64,000 nucleotides of DNA. It comes from Manganibacter manganicus. GTDB lineage: Bacteria; Pseudomonadota; Alphaproteobacteria; Rhizobiales; Rhizobiaceae. The DNA lies in assembly GCF_002075885.1 (NCBI RefSeq), contig NZ_MDET01000007.1, positions 62,216-126,215 of the forward strand. The letters are read 5' to 3'. Positions 17,705 through 28,467 of the stretch are shown piece by piece. The position numbers and the translations under genes were made by a program. The notes below the pieces were generated by a model. It was not told the origin of the DNA. It worked only from the letters and a program-made list of their open reading frames with translations, and ran no database searches. Every line of letters starts with the position of its first letter. Within the stretch, counting starts at the first letter, position 1.

Positions 17705-20700
17705 TTACCAACGCATACGGAAGCCGACCGAGCCGCCAATGGCGTTGTTATCGCCCATGTTCTCAAGGCTCGTATTGACCTGCGCCTCACCATAGATGGC
17801 ATATTTGTCGTCCGCCCAGTTCAGCGTGCCACCCACGCCGAGCCCCCCGTAAAGCCGGTCATTACGGCTCGCGAACGAGACGTCGGATACCATGACGCGC
17901 GACTTGCCGGCGAACTCGTAATAGAGGTTGGCGATGCCGTAGAGATGCGAGCGGTTGATCTGTCCATTCGCTCCGCGCCATTCAAAATCGTGATTGGCCG
18001 CCATACCGAACCGGCCGACAAGACTTTGGCTACGATCGAGAGAAACATCGGCCCCGAAAGCGTCGGTGAAGTCGTCGAAACTCACCGAGGAGTAGGCAAG
18101 CTGGACCTGCGGGGTCAGCGACCAGGCACCACTCAGGGCAATGTGCTGGCCTGCTTCGATGCTGAGCCCATAGCCGATACCATTATTACCGTTCACGAGC
18201 CGCTTTCCGGCAGTCGCCGAACTTAAGTCGCTGTCGAACCATGTCACCTGTGCTTGAGCGTCCGCATAGAAACCGTCCTGCCCGTACCAGGTTAGCGTCG
18301 CGCCGAGCCCATAGCCGGTGGTGTCGATACCGCCGATGCCATAGGGCGAGCGGACATTGGACGAGACCGTGCCGTATTGGACGAACACTCCACCGATAAA
18401 ACGCCCGGCATCGTTTTCGGCAAGCAGTCCGTCCACGCCGGTCTGCAATTTCCACACGCTGGTGTCGTAAGTCGCCCTGCTGGTGGACTGTGCCGGTTTG
18501 AAATCGGCATGGGCGGCTTCGATTCGTGCCCAGACACCGTTGCCGGCAGCGCCCCGATCCTCCTTGGCATCAGTGCCCTGTGCGCCATTCGTCGCATCGT
18601 CCCGTGTCCGCTTGCCCCACACCCGGTTACCAATACGCTGCTGCATGGTGCCAAGCTTGCTAAGCTGCTGCATCGCGGCAGCATAGCCTTCGTAGACGGG
18701 CACACCCGGCTGATAGAGCGGAGGCTCGGGTTCGCCGGGTTCCTGCGGGTCGAGCAGTGTCGAGCGCAAATACCAGTCGCCGTCGGCGGTATCCACGATG
18801 CCGTTTTTGTAAAGACGGTAGCCGTAAGCGCCCGCGACGACAGCCTGTTCGCCTTCGAACAGATAATCTCCCTTGAGGGCGAAGCTGCCGTCGGAATCAC
18901 CGCCGATGTCGATAATCTTGATGCCATCCCGCGTTTGGGCACCCAATCCGCCCCGGTTGATGACATTCACCGCCGTGGTGCCGGAAGTATCTCCTTCCAC
19001 GACCAGAAGGTCCGTTGGAGAATTATCTCCGCCCAGGGTCGTCTCGATTTCGAGCACGCCGCCGTCGCCGACATAATCGCCTGCAACCGTCAAGGTGCCG
19101 ATGCTGCGTCCCGGTCCCATGACACCCGCATTGGTGACATCGTCCACCTGGCCGTTACCCTCGAGCCGACCACCGGCCGCTATGTCGACTTCTCCGCCGA
19201 GGATGCCGTCGACCGCTAATGTGCCGCCCTTGATCTGGCTGCTGCCAGAATAGCCGTTGTTATCTGCGGTGAAGACAAGCGTGCCTGCGCCGTCCTTGGT
19301 CAACGCGCCAGCACCAGACAGAAGGCCGTTCCAGGTGAACGTCGTTGCCGCATCGGTCAGAACCGTGCCGTCGCCGGTCAGCCCGATCGAGCGATCGCTC
19401 GTCATGTCTGCCGTGGTGCGCAGCGCGCCACCGTTGAACGAAAGGCCGCCGGCCTTGCCGCCAAGTGCGGTATCGGCTGCCACCTGCAAGGTACCACCCG
19501 TGATCGACGTGCCACCGCTATAGCTATTTGTGCCAGCGAGAATGAGCGTGCCGGCGTCCGACTTTACCAATTCGCTCGCGCCGGAGAGCTCCGAGGCGAT
19601 CGTCGCGGTAAAGTTGCCACCAGCTACCGTACCGTCGCCGACTCGGATCGTCGCCTGGGCGCCGACGAGTTCCACCGCGTCACCGGTAATCGTGTAGCCA
19701 TTCGTGGCGAACTGCATGCCGGAAGCGGTGATCTGCCCGAGGCTGTTGTCGATTGTAACCGTGCCCGATTCCCCGCCGAATACGGCGAAACCACCATTCT
19801 GGTAGGCAGCATTCAGTGCGCCGGCATCATCGGTCCAGTTGTTTCTGCCACCTGCAACCTGCCAGACCCCATCGCCGCCATTGATGACACCATCGAATTT
19901 CGGGCCGGCCTCGCCATCCCAGAAATTCATCAGCATACCGCTTGAGGTCACCAGATTGACCTGGCCGGCAATCGCCGTCTGAACGACTGCGGGACTGCCG
20001 TTGGGCATCAATCCGATATCAAGACCATTGTCCGTCAACGCGCCGCCATAGTTGATGACGCGATAGACACCGGCGCCGAAGTCGCCGCCGACAGATTCGG
20101 CGACGTCGATCGTGCCGTCGAGGATGAGATCTCCGCCGACATTGATCAGGTCGTTGAGAGCACCGCCTTCGACATTGGCCTCGCCGAACTCCATCGCCAG
20201 CGTCGATCCGCCATCGAGCGTCATATTGCCGTTGATGGTGAGCGTTCCGGCGCCATTGCTTCCCGGCGTGATCGTACCGCCCGCAGCGACGGTCACATCA
20301 CCGCCGATGATACCGGTACCGCCGAGGGTCGCCGACCCCACGCTTGTCAAACCCGAGGCGACGGACTGATCGCCATTGACCAGCAGCGTGCCGTTGCTGA
20401 CGGCGGTGCCGCCGGTATAGCTGTTGTCGCCCGTGAGGATCAGCGTGCCGAGGTCAGCCTTGACGAGTTCGCTCGCTCCGGTGAGTTGTGCGGCGATCTC
20501 GGCGCTGTAGTCCGCGCCGGACGCTGTGCCGTCGCCGACGCGGATCGTCGCCTGTGGTCCCGTAAGTTCCAATGCATCGCCTGTAATGGTATAGCCGTCG
20601 CTCGCGAACTGCAGTCCTGAGGCGCTGACCTGGCCGAGGCTGTTGTCGACCGTGACCGTTCCCGAGGTCGCCGAGAAAACGGCGAATGTATCATCCGCAT

Positions 20701-23700
20701 AGGGAGCGTTGACGACGCCGTCTATATCCGTCCAGTCGTCATTGCCCGTATTGTTCTGCCAGACGCCATCGCCGCCATCGACCGCACCGTCGAACTTGGG
20801 ACCGGCATCACCGTCCCAGAAGTTGAGCGTAAGCCCGGCGGTGTTGACCAGATTAACCTGCCCGGCCACGGAAGTCTGTACGGCGGATGTGCTGCCTGCC
20901 GGCATGATGCCAACGTCTAGGCCATTGTCCGTGAGTGCCCCGCCATAGCTGATGACGCGGTAGATGCCAGCATCGAAGCTGCCGCCCGGTGAAAGGTTTA
21001 CGTTGATCGTTCCGTCGAGCGTCAGATCGCCGCCCACTTCGGCAAGATCGTTGAGTGGACCACCCACGACGTTCGACCGGCCGAAATCATAGGCAAGCGT
21101 GGAGGCGTCGCCAGCGAGTGACAGATCGCCATTGATGGTTAGCGTGCCGACTCCATTGCTGCCCGGCGCGAGCGTGGCGCCATCGACAACTGTTACACTG
21201 CCGCCAATTATACCGATGCCGCCCAGCGCTGCACCCGAGGCGACGCCGGTTGCTCCGGTCGCTGCGGATTGATCGCCATTGATGAGCAGCGTGCCGGCGT
21301 CGACATTCGTCGCGCCCGCATAGCTGTTGGCCGCGGTCAGGATCGCGGTTCCGGTGCCGATCTGATCGACGCTGCCCGAGCCGGAGATCAAACCGTCAAA
21401 AGTCAGTTCGTCAGAGCGATTGAACGCCAGCGCGCCGTCATTGACGACATCGCCAGCAATGCTCCCGCTGGTGCCGCCATTACCGAGCTGCAGCGTTCCG
21501 CCGGCAATCGTCGTTCCGCCGGTATAGCTGTTGTCGGCAGTGAGAATGGTCGTTCCCGTGCCAATCTGGGTGACGCTGCCCGAGCCGGAGATCATTCCGC
21601 CGAAGGCGACGCTGTCGGACCGGTTGAAGGCCAGCGTGCCGTCATTCACGACATCGCCGCCGACGACGCCGCCGGTGCCGCCATCGCCGAGCTGCAATGT
21701 GCCGGCGGTGATTGCCGTTCCTCCGGTATAGCTGCCATCGGCAGCGAGAATGAGTGTACCGGCCCCATCCTTGGTCAACGCTCCGGAACCGGAAACGGTG
21801 TTGTCGAGGGTGAGCGTCGTGCCAGCATCGGTAAGCAGCGCGCCATCGCCATCGAAAGTCACCATGCGATTGGTCGTCAGATCGGCCGTGGTCTGCAAGG
21901 TGCCGCCATCGAGGCTCAATGCGCCACCCGCGGCGCCGAGATTGGCGTCGCTCGAGACGCTGAGCGTACCCCCCTTTATGGCGGTATCGCCGGTGTAGCT
22001 GTTTGCTGCGGTGAGTATCAGGGTGCCAAGATCGGTTTTCACCAACCCGCTAGCGCCGGTCAGTTGCGAAGCAATGGTCGCACTGAACCCCTTGCCCACG
22101 GTCGAACCGTCGCCGACACGGATCGTCGCCTGCGGCCCCGCAAGCGTCAGCGGATCGCCGTTGATCCGATAACCGTCGCTCGCAAACTGCATGCCGGAAG
22201 CACTGACGGCACCGAGATCACTGTCGATGGTGACCGTGCCGGAGGCGGCCGAGAAGATGGCGAAAGAGCCATCGGAATAAGGCGCGTTCAGCTCGCCCGT
22301 GGCTTCGACCCAGTTGTTGTTGCCGGCACTGCTTTGCCAGACGCCGTCGCCACCGTTGATCACACCGTCGAATTTCGGCCCCGCGGCACCGTCCCAGATA
22401 TTGAGCAACTGGCCGTCGGTATTGATCAGATTTATCTGGCCGTCGATCGAGGTGTCGACGACGACACCTCCCGACGGAATGGTGCCCGCCGTCAGACCAT
22501 TGTCAGTGAGTGCGCCATCATAGCTGGCGATCCGATACAGGCCGATATCGAAGCTGCCGCCGGGCGAAACCGAAACATTGATCGTTCCGTCGAGCGTGAG
22601 GTCACCGCCGACACTGACCAGATCGTTGAGCGGGCCGCCGACGACATCGGCTTGCCCGAACTGATAATCGAGGATCGAGGCTGAACCGAGCGCGAGGTCT
22701 CCATTGATGGCGAGCTCGCCGACGCCGTTGCTGCCCGGCGTTAACGTACCTCCGCCGGTCAGATCGACATCGCCACCGAGGATCCCAGTCCCGCCGAGCG
22801 TCCCCCCTGAAGCGACGCTGGTCAGTCCGGTCGCTGCCGACTGGTCGCCGTTAATGAGCAGCGTGCCCCCCGTAACCGACGTCGTGCCTTTGTAGCTGTT
22901 GGCGCTGGTGAGGGTCGTAGTGCCGGAACCGATCTGGCTGATGCCGCCGCTTCCGGAAATCAGTCCGCTGTAGCTGTAACTGTCCGAACGATTGAAGGCG
23001 AACGTGCCCAGATTGATCGTGTCGCTGAGGATCGAACCGGTCGTACCGCCATTGCCCAGCACCAACGTGCCGTCATTGATGACAGTGGTGCCCGAATAGG
23101 TGTTGTTGCCGGTCAACACCCAGGTGCCGCTGTTGTTCTTGGCAAGGATGGTTACGCCGTTGCCGGCATCGCCGATGGAACCGGCCAGCGTGTTGTCGCC
23201 TGTATTGGTCCCGCCGAGCGCGATGGTCCGGTTCTGGTCATCGCCGGCGAGGGTCACGGGGCCTGTATCCGTAAAGACGATCGCGCCGGTGCCCGCGGAT
23301 TCGATGACGGTCGTGCCCGCCGCCAGCGTGAACAGGCGATTGGTGCTATCCCCCGTGCCGGTGTAGCGCAGCGTCGAACCGTTGCCGATGATGAGATTGG
23401 ACGCGTCGGCGGACGACGCGCCAAGGCTGCTGGCCAGCCCTCCGTCGGCCAGCTTGTCGACGCCGAGAACGCCGCCCTCGATCGTGGTGACGCCGGTATA
23501 GGTGCTCGCCGAATTGGTCAGGATCCAGGTGCCGCCACCGGATTTGATGAGCGAGGTCACGCCGCTGCCGTTGTCGGCGATCTCGGCGGCAATGCTGTTG
23601 TCATCGGTATTGTCGCCGGTCAGCCTCAGCGTCTGCGCACTGTTCGCGGTGGCGAAGGTGATCGGCGCGGTATTGGTGAAGCTGACCGCGCCTGTGCCCC

Positions 23701-26700
23701 CGGCAACGAGCGCACTGTCGGCGGAAGCGCCAAGCGTGAGCTGGCGATCCGTGCTGCTGCCCGTGCCGATATAGCTCAGCCTGCCACCATTGAGGACAAG
23801 ATTGCCCGCATCCGCGCTCGATGCGCCGATCGAACTGGCGAGACCGCCATCATTGAGGCATTTGACCTCCAGCGTTCCGCTGTTGATCGTCGTAGAGCCC
23901 GTATAGTCGCTGCCACAACCGCTCAGCCCCTGCCTATTGGCGCCTTTCATGACAAGCGAGCCGTTGCCGGTAATGTCGCCGCCGAAATCGGCGGATCCGA
24001 TGGGACCGCCGATGGTGAGAATCGCTCCGCCGAGCGCGATATCCCCTCCGGCAGCGTTGCCGCCGTTCAGATAGGTGAAGGCGGCATCGAATCCGTTGAG
24101 ATCGAGCAGAATGCCGGCCTCGCCATTGAAGCTAGCACCAGACAGACTACCGAACGCATTGCTCGAATTGGCGCGCAGGATGCCACCGATTAACTGTGTG
24201 CCTCCGGCATAGGTATTGTTGCCGGAGAGCACCAGGGTACCGTCCCCTCCCTTCACGAGACGGCCGGCGCCAACGACCTGACCGGTAAAATCCAGCGTCG
24301 TGGCTGCCTGGGCAACGCTGATCGTTCCATTTCCTTCCTGCAGCGTGAATCCACGGTCGGTCGTGACGGTGTCGCCCGTATAGCCCAGCGTTCCGTTCTC
24401 GAAGACAAGATTGGCCGCGTCGCTGCTCGAGGCGCCGATACTGCTGTCACTCCCGCCGTCAGCAAGACAGTCGACACTGAGCGAACCCTTGATCGTGGTC
24501 GCACCGGTGTAGTCGTTGTTGCAGCCGTTCATTGTCTGCGCGAAACCATCGGCCCCGCGCGTGAACCCGCCAGTTCCGGTCATCCTGCCCGTGAACGTGC
24601 CGACGCCCCCGCTTGTCGTAAGCGTGGCAGCCCCGAGATCGACCGTCCCCGCACCTCTGAGTGCGCCGGCGGTCATATCGTATCCGCCGAGATCGAGCGT
24701 ACCGCTGGCGTTGACCAGAATATTGTTCGTTTCCGAGCCGAACGCCTGGGAGGAGCCAGCGCGCAGCGTGCCGCCATTGACGACCGTGGTACCCGTATAG
24801 GTATTGATGCCGGCCAGCACCAACGTACCGTCGCCTTCCTTGCGCAACCCGCCGCTGCCGACGGCTGTGCCGGTCATGGTCAGGACCGTCCCCGCAGCCT
24901 CCACACCAATGCCGCCGCCACCGGCACCAAGCGTGAAACCGCGGTCGGTGCTGGTCGTACCACCGGTAAAGTCGAGGGTGCCGCCGGCCAGCACGATATT
25001 GGCCGAGTCGTTGCTCGCCGCGCCGATACCACTGGCCGCTCCACCGTCGGCCAACGTGTTGACCGACAGCTTGCCTCCGGAAACCATCGTCACGCCGGCA
25101 TAGTCATTGCCGGCATTCGCCAGCGTCAGCGTGCCCGCGCCAGCCTTTGTAAACCCGGCATCGTTAGCGCCGGTCACCAGACCTTGGAAGGTCAGATCGG
25201 CGCCACCCGCGGCAACATCGATCGTTCGCGACGCGCCGCCATTGACGAGGGTAAACCCGCGATCGGTCGAAGTGCTCGCACCGGTATAACGCAGAGCGCC
25301 GCTTTCGAGCACCAGATTGGAGGCATCCGCCGTCGAGGCGCCGATGCTGCTTGCCGAACCACCATTGGCAATGGAACCGATCTCCAGCGTGCCACCGCTC
25401 AGCGTCGTCACGCCGGTATAACTATTGGTGCCCGTCAGCGTGACGAGCCCGGAGCCGCCCTTGGTAAAACCGGTGGCGCCACCATTGTCGACGATCTCCG
25501 AAGCGATGGTGAAGTTGCCCGCGCCGTTCTGCAGGATGCCGAGCGTGCCACTACCGGTCGCACCGGCTAGCGAGCCGCCGCTGATGGTCTGATTGCTGGC
25601 TCCCACCGACGAAGCCACGATAATGGTGCCGTCGACACCCACCGTCTGGCCGGCGCCGATGTTCACCGTCGAGTCCGCCGCCGCTGCGTATTTCAATCCG
25701 GCAAGCTGCTGACTGCCGCTGAGCGTGCCGAAGAAGGGCGTGTCGGCAGCACCACCCGCGTCACTGATCACCTCGCCGGACAGCCAATTCCCGGCATCGT
25801 CCTTGGCCGAATAATCCGCCGCCTCGAAACCGGTGATGACGCCGCCCACCACCTTTGCATAGTCACTGCCGTTGACCGTCGCCCAGCCGCCGAGGCTGGC
25901 ACTGTCCGTGGTGAAGTTGCCATTCGTCGGCAGGGTGAAGTCGACAAGTCCGCCGGTGCGGGTGATTGTCCCGAAATCGACGGATAAGCTTCCACCGGCG
26001 CCCGAGGTTGCGGCGATCCGGTTGCTGCCGGCTGTAATATTCAGGCCGTCGAAGCTCTGGCTGTTGGTTGCACCGCCTGCGCCAGTAAGATCGAGCCTGC
26101 CGCCGGCCATGTTCAACGTCGAAGCGGACGAGATGATGTTTGTCGCCGGGGCGCCCGAAGCTGAGAAATCGAGCGTAAGCCCACCGCCACCAATCGAGGT
26201 GTCGCCCGTATAGCTATTGGCACCACCCAGGGTGAGTGTGCCCGCACCTGCGCTTGCGAGGCCGCCGCTACCGGCGATGACGCCTGCATAGCTGGTATCG
26301 ACATCGCCATCCACCGAGAGCGTGCCGCTGCCGAGCGAAATGGTGCCCCCGGTGCCCGCCAGGGTTGGTGTCGTCAGGTCGAAACCGTCCAGGTCGAGCG
26401 TACCATCATTGACCGTGACACCAGTCGTCCTGCCGAAGGCCGAGGCATTGCCGGCACGCAGGGTACCCCCGTCCACCACGATCGCGCCGGTGTAGGTATT
26501 GGCGCCGCTCAATACCCAGGTGCCCGATCCGCTGCTCTTCAACGAGCCAGTACCGGAAATGATGCCGGAGAGCGTGTTGGTGCCGCCATAGCTGCCGCCA
26601 AGGGCGAGGTTATTGTCGGCCACAGCCTCGAAATCGATTGCACCGCTGAGTGCCAGAGCGCCGCTACCGTCATTGAGTATGCTTCCACCGGGCGCACCTT

Positions 26701-28225
26701 CTCCGCCGATGGTCCAGTCCCGGTTGCTGCTCGACCCCGAACCCGTATAGCTGACGACACTGCCGTTCAGAAGCGTGATGCCGCCAGCGGCGCCAGTCCC
26801 GAACGAGCTGCTGACACCGGTATCTGCGAGCGCGCCGGCGCGTACCGTAACGGGGCCCGTCGCGCCAAGACCGGCCGTGCCGACAACGGTCGCACCGCTG
26901 TAGGTGTTGGCTTCGCCCAAGGCGATGGTGCGGTTTGTGCCACCGCCCCGGAAGTCCATGGTAACGTCAGTGCCACTGCTGATCTCACCCAGCAGGTTCA
27001 GATCTGCGTCTTGCGCGGCGAAGACCATCAACCGGTCAGCCAGGATATTGGTGGAAATGTCGCCGGTGAGCGTCAGCGCGCCGGTGCCGTTGTTGAGGAA
27101 GACGGCGCCAGAGGTGCCACCACTATAGGTGAACTCCCAATCGCGATTGGAACTGTCTCCGTCACCGATATAGTGCAGCGAATCGACGAATTGGTTCCTC
27201 GCCGTGAAACGGACCGGCTCGTTGGCTGCAGAGCCGGCTCCCAGCGAACTAGCCTCACCGATATTGCCGACCGACGTGAAATAGGCATCGCCATTGACAT
27301 TGAGGGTAGCTTGGCCGGTGAAATCGTTTGCGTCATTGGTCAGGCTGACGTCTTCTCTCGCAATGATCCCGCCCGCGCCCGTGAAGCGGGCGGAGCCGAC
27401 ACCCGCGCCCGACAAATCAGTCAACCCGCCGCTCAAATCGACGACGCGGCTGGCAGCCAGCGCTCCGGCCGAGGTCAGGGATGTGCCGTTCGACGTCACG
27501 ATGCGGTTGGCGGCCGCGCCGAGCGCGGCGTCGCCGTTGAGGATCAATGTGCCGTTGTTGAGAAAAATATCCCCGGTGAAGGTATTTGCGCCGGAGAGAT
27601 TGAGTGTTCCTGTGCCAGTCTTGGTCAGGCCCGATGTGCCCGCGATGATTGATTCGATGCTGGCGCTCGTAGTGTTGCCGAGCGTTGCAATCGTTGGCGT
27701 CGAGCCCGCCAAATTCAATGTTCCGCCTGTCAGCGTATAGCCTGCCGCATCGAAGGTGATGCCGCCAAGAGTGATTGGCGACGTCAAGGTTACGGTGCCG
27801 CCCGTCCCTCCGAAAAACGCCCTGTCGAGCGAGTTGTTGTCCCAGCCGGAATAGGGACCGCTCACACCATCTCCGCTCGGGCTCCAGGAAGAAGACGTCA
27901 GATTCCAGTCGCCCGAGCCGCCACGGTTGGCGGCCGTTCCATTGGGATCCCAATACCGATCCGCAGCCGCGGCGGCGCCGGCTGCCAGGCCGGTGGCAAC
28001 CGCCAGCGCCAGAGATCGGCCGGCAAGATGAGCAGCGATCTCGGCAATATTCGGCGCATAGCTGGCGACCTCGCCTTTCCATTTGGTCATGCGCCCGCCG
28101 CGAAGTGTCCGGAACCACCAGCGAACGTCATGCGATCCAATGGGCTTACGGCAATCGCCGCGTAAGGTCTCAGCCGATCCCAGACCCGAGTCCGGCACAG
28201 TGGATGTCATCGACGAACGAATCAT
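17705..28225 (-). CDS. Giant type V autotransporter with beta-strand repeats (3506 residues)
   Basis: The first 88 residues form an extended signal region: a long, partly basic leader, then MTKWKGEVASYAPNIAEIAA and a hydrophobic Ala-rich core ending before DRYWDPNG. The start at 28225 has a strong GGAGGGG ribosome binding site; a second ATG at 28090 has none. Some 3000 residues of passenger follow, made of repeats of the autotransporter-associated beta-strand type (GxGTLxLxGxNTYTGxTxVxGGTL), expected to fold as one long right-handed beta-helix. A 12-strand beta-barrel domain (about the last 280 residues, ending GFRMRW) would translocate it through the outer membrane. Large modules (LNxWDGxAGPKFDGxxxGGDGVWQ...) recur near 22.4, 20.8 and 19.9 kb. 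A role in adhesion or aggregation is inferred from the family. Confidence 0.93.
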   Translation of the reverse strand: MIRSSMTSTVPDSGLGSAETLRGDCRKPIGSHDVRWWFRTLRGGRMTKWKGEVASYAPNIAEIAAHLAGRSLALAVATGLAAGAAAAADRYWDPNGTAANRGGSGDWNLTSSSWSPSGDGVSGPYSGWDNNSLDRAFFGGTGGTVTLTSPITLGGITFDAAGYTLTGGTLNLAGSTPTIATLGNTTSASIESIIAGTSGLTKTGTGTLNLSGANTFTGDIFLNNGTLILNGDAALGAAANRIVTSNGTSLTSAGALAASRVVDLSGGLTDLSGAGVGSARFTGAGGIIAREDVSLTNDANDFTGQATLNVNGDAYFTSVGNIGEASSLGAGSAANEPVRFTARNQFVDSLHYIGDGDSSNRDWEFTYSGGTSGAVFLNNGTGALTLTGDISTNILADRLMVFAAQDADLNLLGEISSGTDVTMDFRGGGTNRTIALGEANTYSGATVVGTAGLGATGPVTVRAGALADTGVSSSFGTGAAGGITLLNGSVVSYTGSGSSSNRDWTIGGEGAPGGSILNDGSGALALSGAIDFEAVADNNLALGGSYGGTNTLSGIISGTGSLKSSGSGTWVLSGANTYTGAIVVDGGTLRAGNASAFGRTTGVTVNDGTLDLDGFDLTTPTLAGTGGTISLGSGTLSVDGDVDTSYAGVIAGSGGLASAGAGTLTLGGANSYTGDTSIGGGGLTLDFSASGAPATNIISSASTLNMAGGRLDLTGAGGATNSQSFDGLNITAGSNRIAATSGAGGSLSVDFGTITRTGGLVDFTLPTNGNFTTDSASLGGWATVNGSDYAKVVGGVITGFEAADYSAKDDAGNWLSGEVISDAGGAADTPFFGTLSGSQQLAGLKYAAAADSTVNIGAGQTVGVDGTIIVASSVGASNQTISGGSLAGATGSGTLGILQNGAGNFTIASEIVDNGGATGFTKGGSGLVTLTGTNSYTGVTTLSGGTLEIGSIANGGSASSIGASTADASNLVLESGALRYTGASTSTDRGFTLVNGGASRTIDVAAGGADLTFQGLVTGANDAGFTKAGAGTLTLANAGNDYAGVTMVSGGKLSVNTLADGGAASGIGAASNDSANIVLAGGTLDFTGGTTSTDRGFTLGAGGGGIGVEAAGTVLTMTGTAVGSGGLRKEGDGTLVLAGINTYTGTTVVNGGTLRAGSSQAFGSETNNILVNASGTLDLGGYDMTAGALRGAGTVDLGAATLTTSGGVGTFTGRMTGTGGFTRGADGFAQTMNGCNNDYTGATTIKGSLSVDCLADGGSDSSIGASSSDAANLVFENGTLGYTGDTVTTDRGFTLQEGNGTISVAQAATTLDFTGQVVGAGRLVKGGDGTLVLSGNNTYAGGTQLIGGILRANSSNAFGSLSGASFNGEAGILLDLNGFDAAFTYLNGGNAAGGDIALGGAILTIGGPIGSADFGGDITGNGSLVMKGANRQGLSGCGSDYTGSTTINSGTLEVKCLNDGGLASSIGASSADAGNLVLNGGRLSYIGTGSSTDRQLTLGASADSALVAGGTGAVSFTNTAPITFATANSAQTLRLTGDNTDDNSIAAEIADNGSGVTSLIKSGGGTWILTNSASTYTGVTTIEGGVLGVDKLADGGLASSLGASSADASNLIIGNGSTLRYTGTGDSTNRLFTLAAGTTVIESAGTGAIVFTDTGPVTLAGDDQNRTIALGGTNTGDNTLAGSIGDAGNGVTILAKNNSGTWVLTGNNTYSGTTVINDGTLVLGNGGTTGSILSDTINLGTFAFNRSDSYSYSGLISGSGGISQIGSGTTTLTSANSYKGTTSVTGGTLLINGDQSAATGLTSVASGGTLGGTGILGGDVDLTGGGTLTPGSNGVGELAINGDLALGSASILDYQFGQADVVGGPLNDLVSVGGDLTLDGTINVSVSPGGSFDIGLYRIASYDGALTDNGLTAGTIPSGGVVVDTSIDGQINLINTDGQLLNIWDGAAGPKFDGVINGGDGVWQSSAGNNNWVEATGELNAPYSDGSFAIFSAASGTVTIDSDLGAVSASGMQFASDGYRINGDPLTLAGPQATIRVGDGSTVGKGFSATIASQLTGASGLVKTDLGTLILTAANSYTGDTAIKGGTLSVSSDANLGAAGGALSLDGGTLQTTADLTTNRMVTFDGDGALLTDAGTTLTLDNTVSGSGALTKDGAGTLILAADGSYTGGTAITAGTLQLGDGGTGGVVGGDVVNDGTLAFNRSDSVAFGGMISGSGSVTQIGTGTTILTADNSYTGGTTIAGGTLQLGNGGTSGSIAGDVVNDGALAFNRSDELTFDGLISGSGSVDQIGTGTAILTAANSYAGATNVDAGTLLINGDQSAATGATGVASGAALGGIGIIGGSVTVVDGATLAPGSNGVGTLTINGDLSLAGDASTLAYDFGRSNVVGGPLNDLAEVGGDLTLDGTINVNLSPGGSFDAGIYRVISYGGALTDNGLDVGIMPAGSTSAVQTSVAGQVNLVNTAGLTLNFWDGDAGPKFDGAVDGGDGVWQNNTGNDDWTDIDGVVNAPYADDTFAVFSATSGTVTVDNSLGQVSASGLQFASDGYTITGDALELTGPQATIRVGDGTASGADYSAEIAAQLTGASELVKADLGTLILTGDNSYTGGTAVSNGTLLVNGDQSVASGLTSVGSATLGGTGIIGGDVTVAAGGTITPGSNGAGTLTINGNMTLDGGSTLAMEFGEANVEGGALNDLINVGGDLILDGTIDVAESVGGDFGAGVYRVINYGGALTDNGLDIGLMPNGSPAVVQTAIAGQVNLVTSSGMLMNFWDGEAGPKFDGVINGGDGVWQVAGGRNNWTDDAGALNAAYQNGGFAVFGGESGTVTIDNSLGQITASGMQFATNGYTITGDAVELVGAQATIRVGDGTVAGGNFTATIASELSGASELVKSDAGTLILAGTNSYSGGTSITGGTLQVAADTALGGKAGGLSFNGGALRTTADMTSDRSIGLTGDGTVLTDAATTFTWNGLLSGAGALTKDGAGTLVFTADNNGYSGSSQIKGGTLAVDGILGGEVDIAAGGRLEGNGQVDDVTNAGVMGPGRSIGTLTVAGDYVGDGGVLEIETTLGGDNSPTDLLVVEGDTSGTTAVNVINRGGLGAQTRDGIKIIDIGGDSDGSFALKGDYLFEGEQAVVAGAYGYRLYKNGIVDTADGDWYLRSTLLDPQEPGEPEPPLYQPGVPVYEGYAAAMQQLSKLGTMQQRIGNRVWGKRTRDDATNGAQGTDAKEDRGAAGNGVWARIEAAHADFKPAQSTSRATYDTSVWKLQTGVDGLLAENDAGRFIGGVFVQYGTVSSNVRSPYGIGGIDTTGYGLGATLTWYGQDGFYADAQAQVTWFDSDLSSATAGKRLVNGNNGIGYGLSIEAGQHIALSGAWSLTPQVQLAYSSVSFDDFTDAFGADVSLDRSQSLVGRFGMAANHDFEWRGANGQINRSHLYGIANLYYEFAGKSRVMVSDVSFASRNDRLYGGLGVGGTLNWADDKYAIYGEAQVNTSLENMGDNNAIGGSVGFRMRW
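19830..22420 (-). repeat. Three diverged copies of a large passenger module in the giant autotransporter
   Basis: The block that begins WDGxAGPKFDG, continues GGDGVWQ and W....G.LNAPY.....FAVFS...GTVTID.SLG..SASG(M/L)QFA(S/T)(D/N)GY.I.GD...L.GPQATIRVGDG, and ends in a beta-strand repeat, occurs three times. The WDG starts lie near 22,400, 20,830 and 19,930. The copies are preceded by matching PGSNGVGTLTINGDL segments. Spacing differs (about 1.6 and 0.9 kb) because additional short repeats were gained between the first two. This indicates growth of the gene by internal duplication. Confidence 0.8.
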
Positions 28226-28467
28226 CGGCCCCTCCAGTGGTGATTCACACCGTGCAGAGACCCCATTGCGCCACGTGTCGTATATTCAGATCCCGCAGGA
28301 TTTGTACCGATCGTGCAATAATCTGTATGGGCGCGACGCGTTTGATGAATGTCAGGAATTTTGCTTGGCGCCGCGATGCCGGCATTGCCGCCTTATCCTT
28401 GGCACTGATTGTGGCGAGATCGTTTTTCTGCCGATCTCTCGACGACTCTTCGATGGCGCGGCGCTAT

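Noticed and set aside
21269..22684. Long plus-strand frame (471 codons) opposite the giant autotransporter, and many shorter ones along 18-28 kb
   Set aside because: They mirror the repeat structure of the minus-strand gene, are Arg/Gly/Asp-rich in a repeat-driven pattern, and have no family likeness.
17705..28225. Possible CRISPR or satellite array in the repeat-rich region
   Set aside because: The repeats are coding, imperfect, unevenly spaced and keep the reading frame; no cas genes are present.
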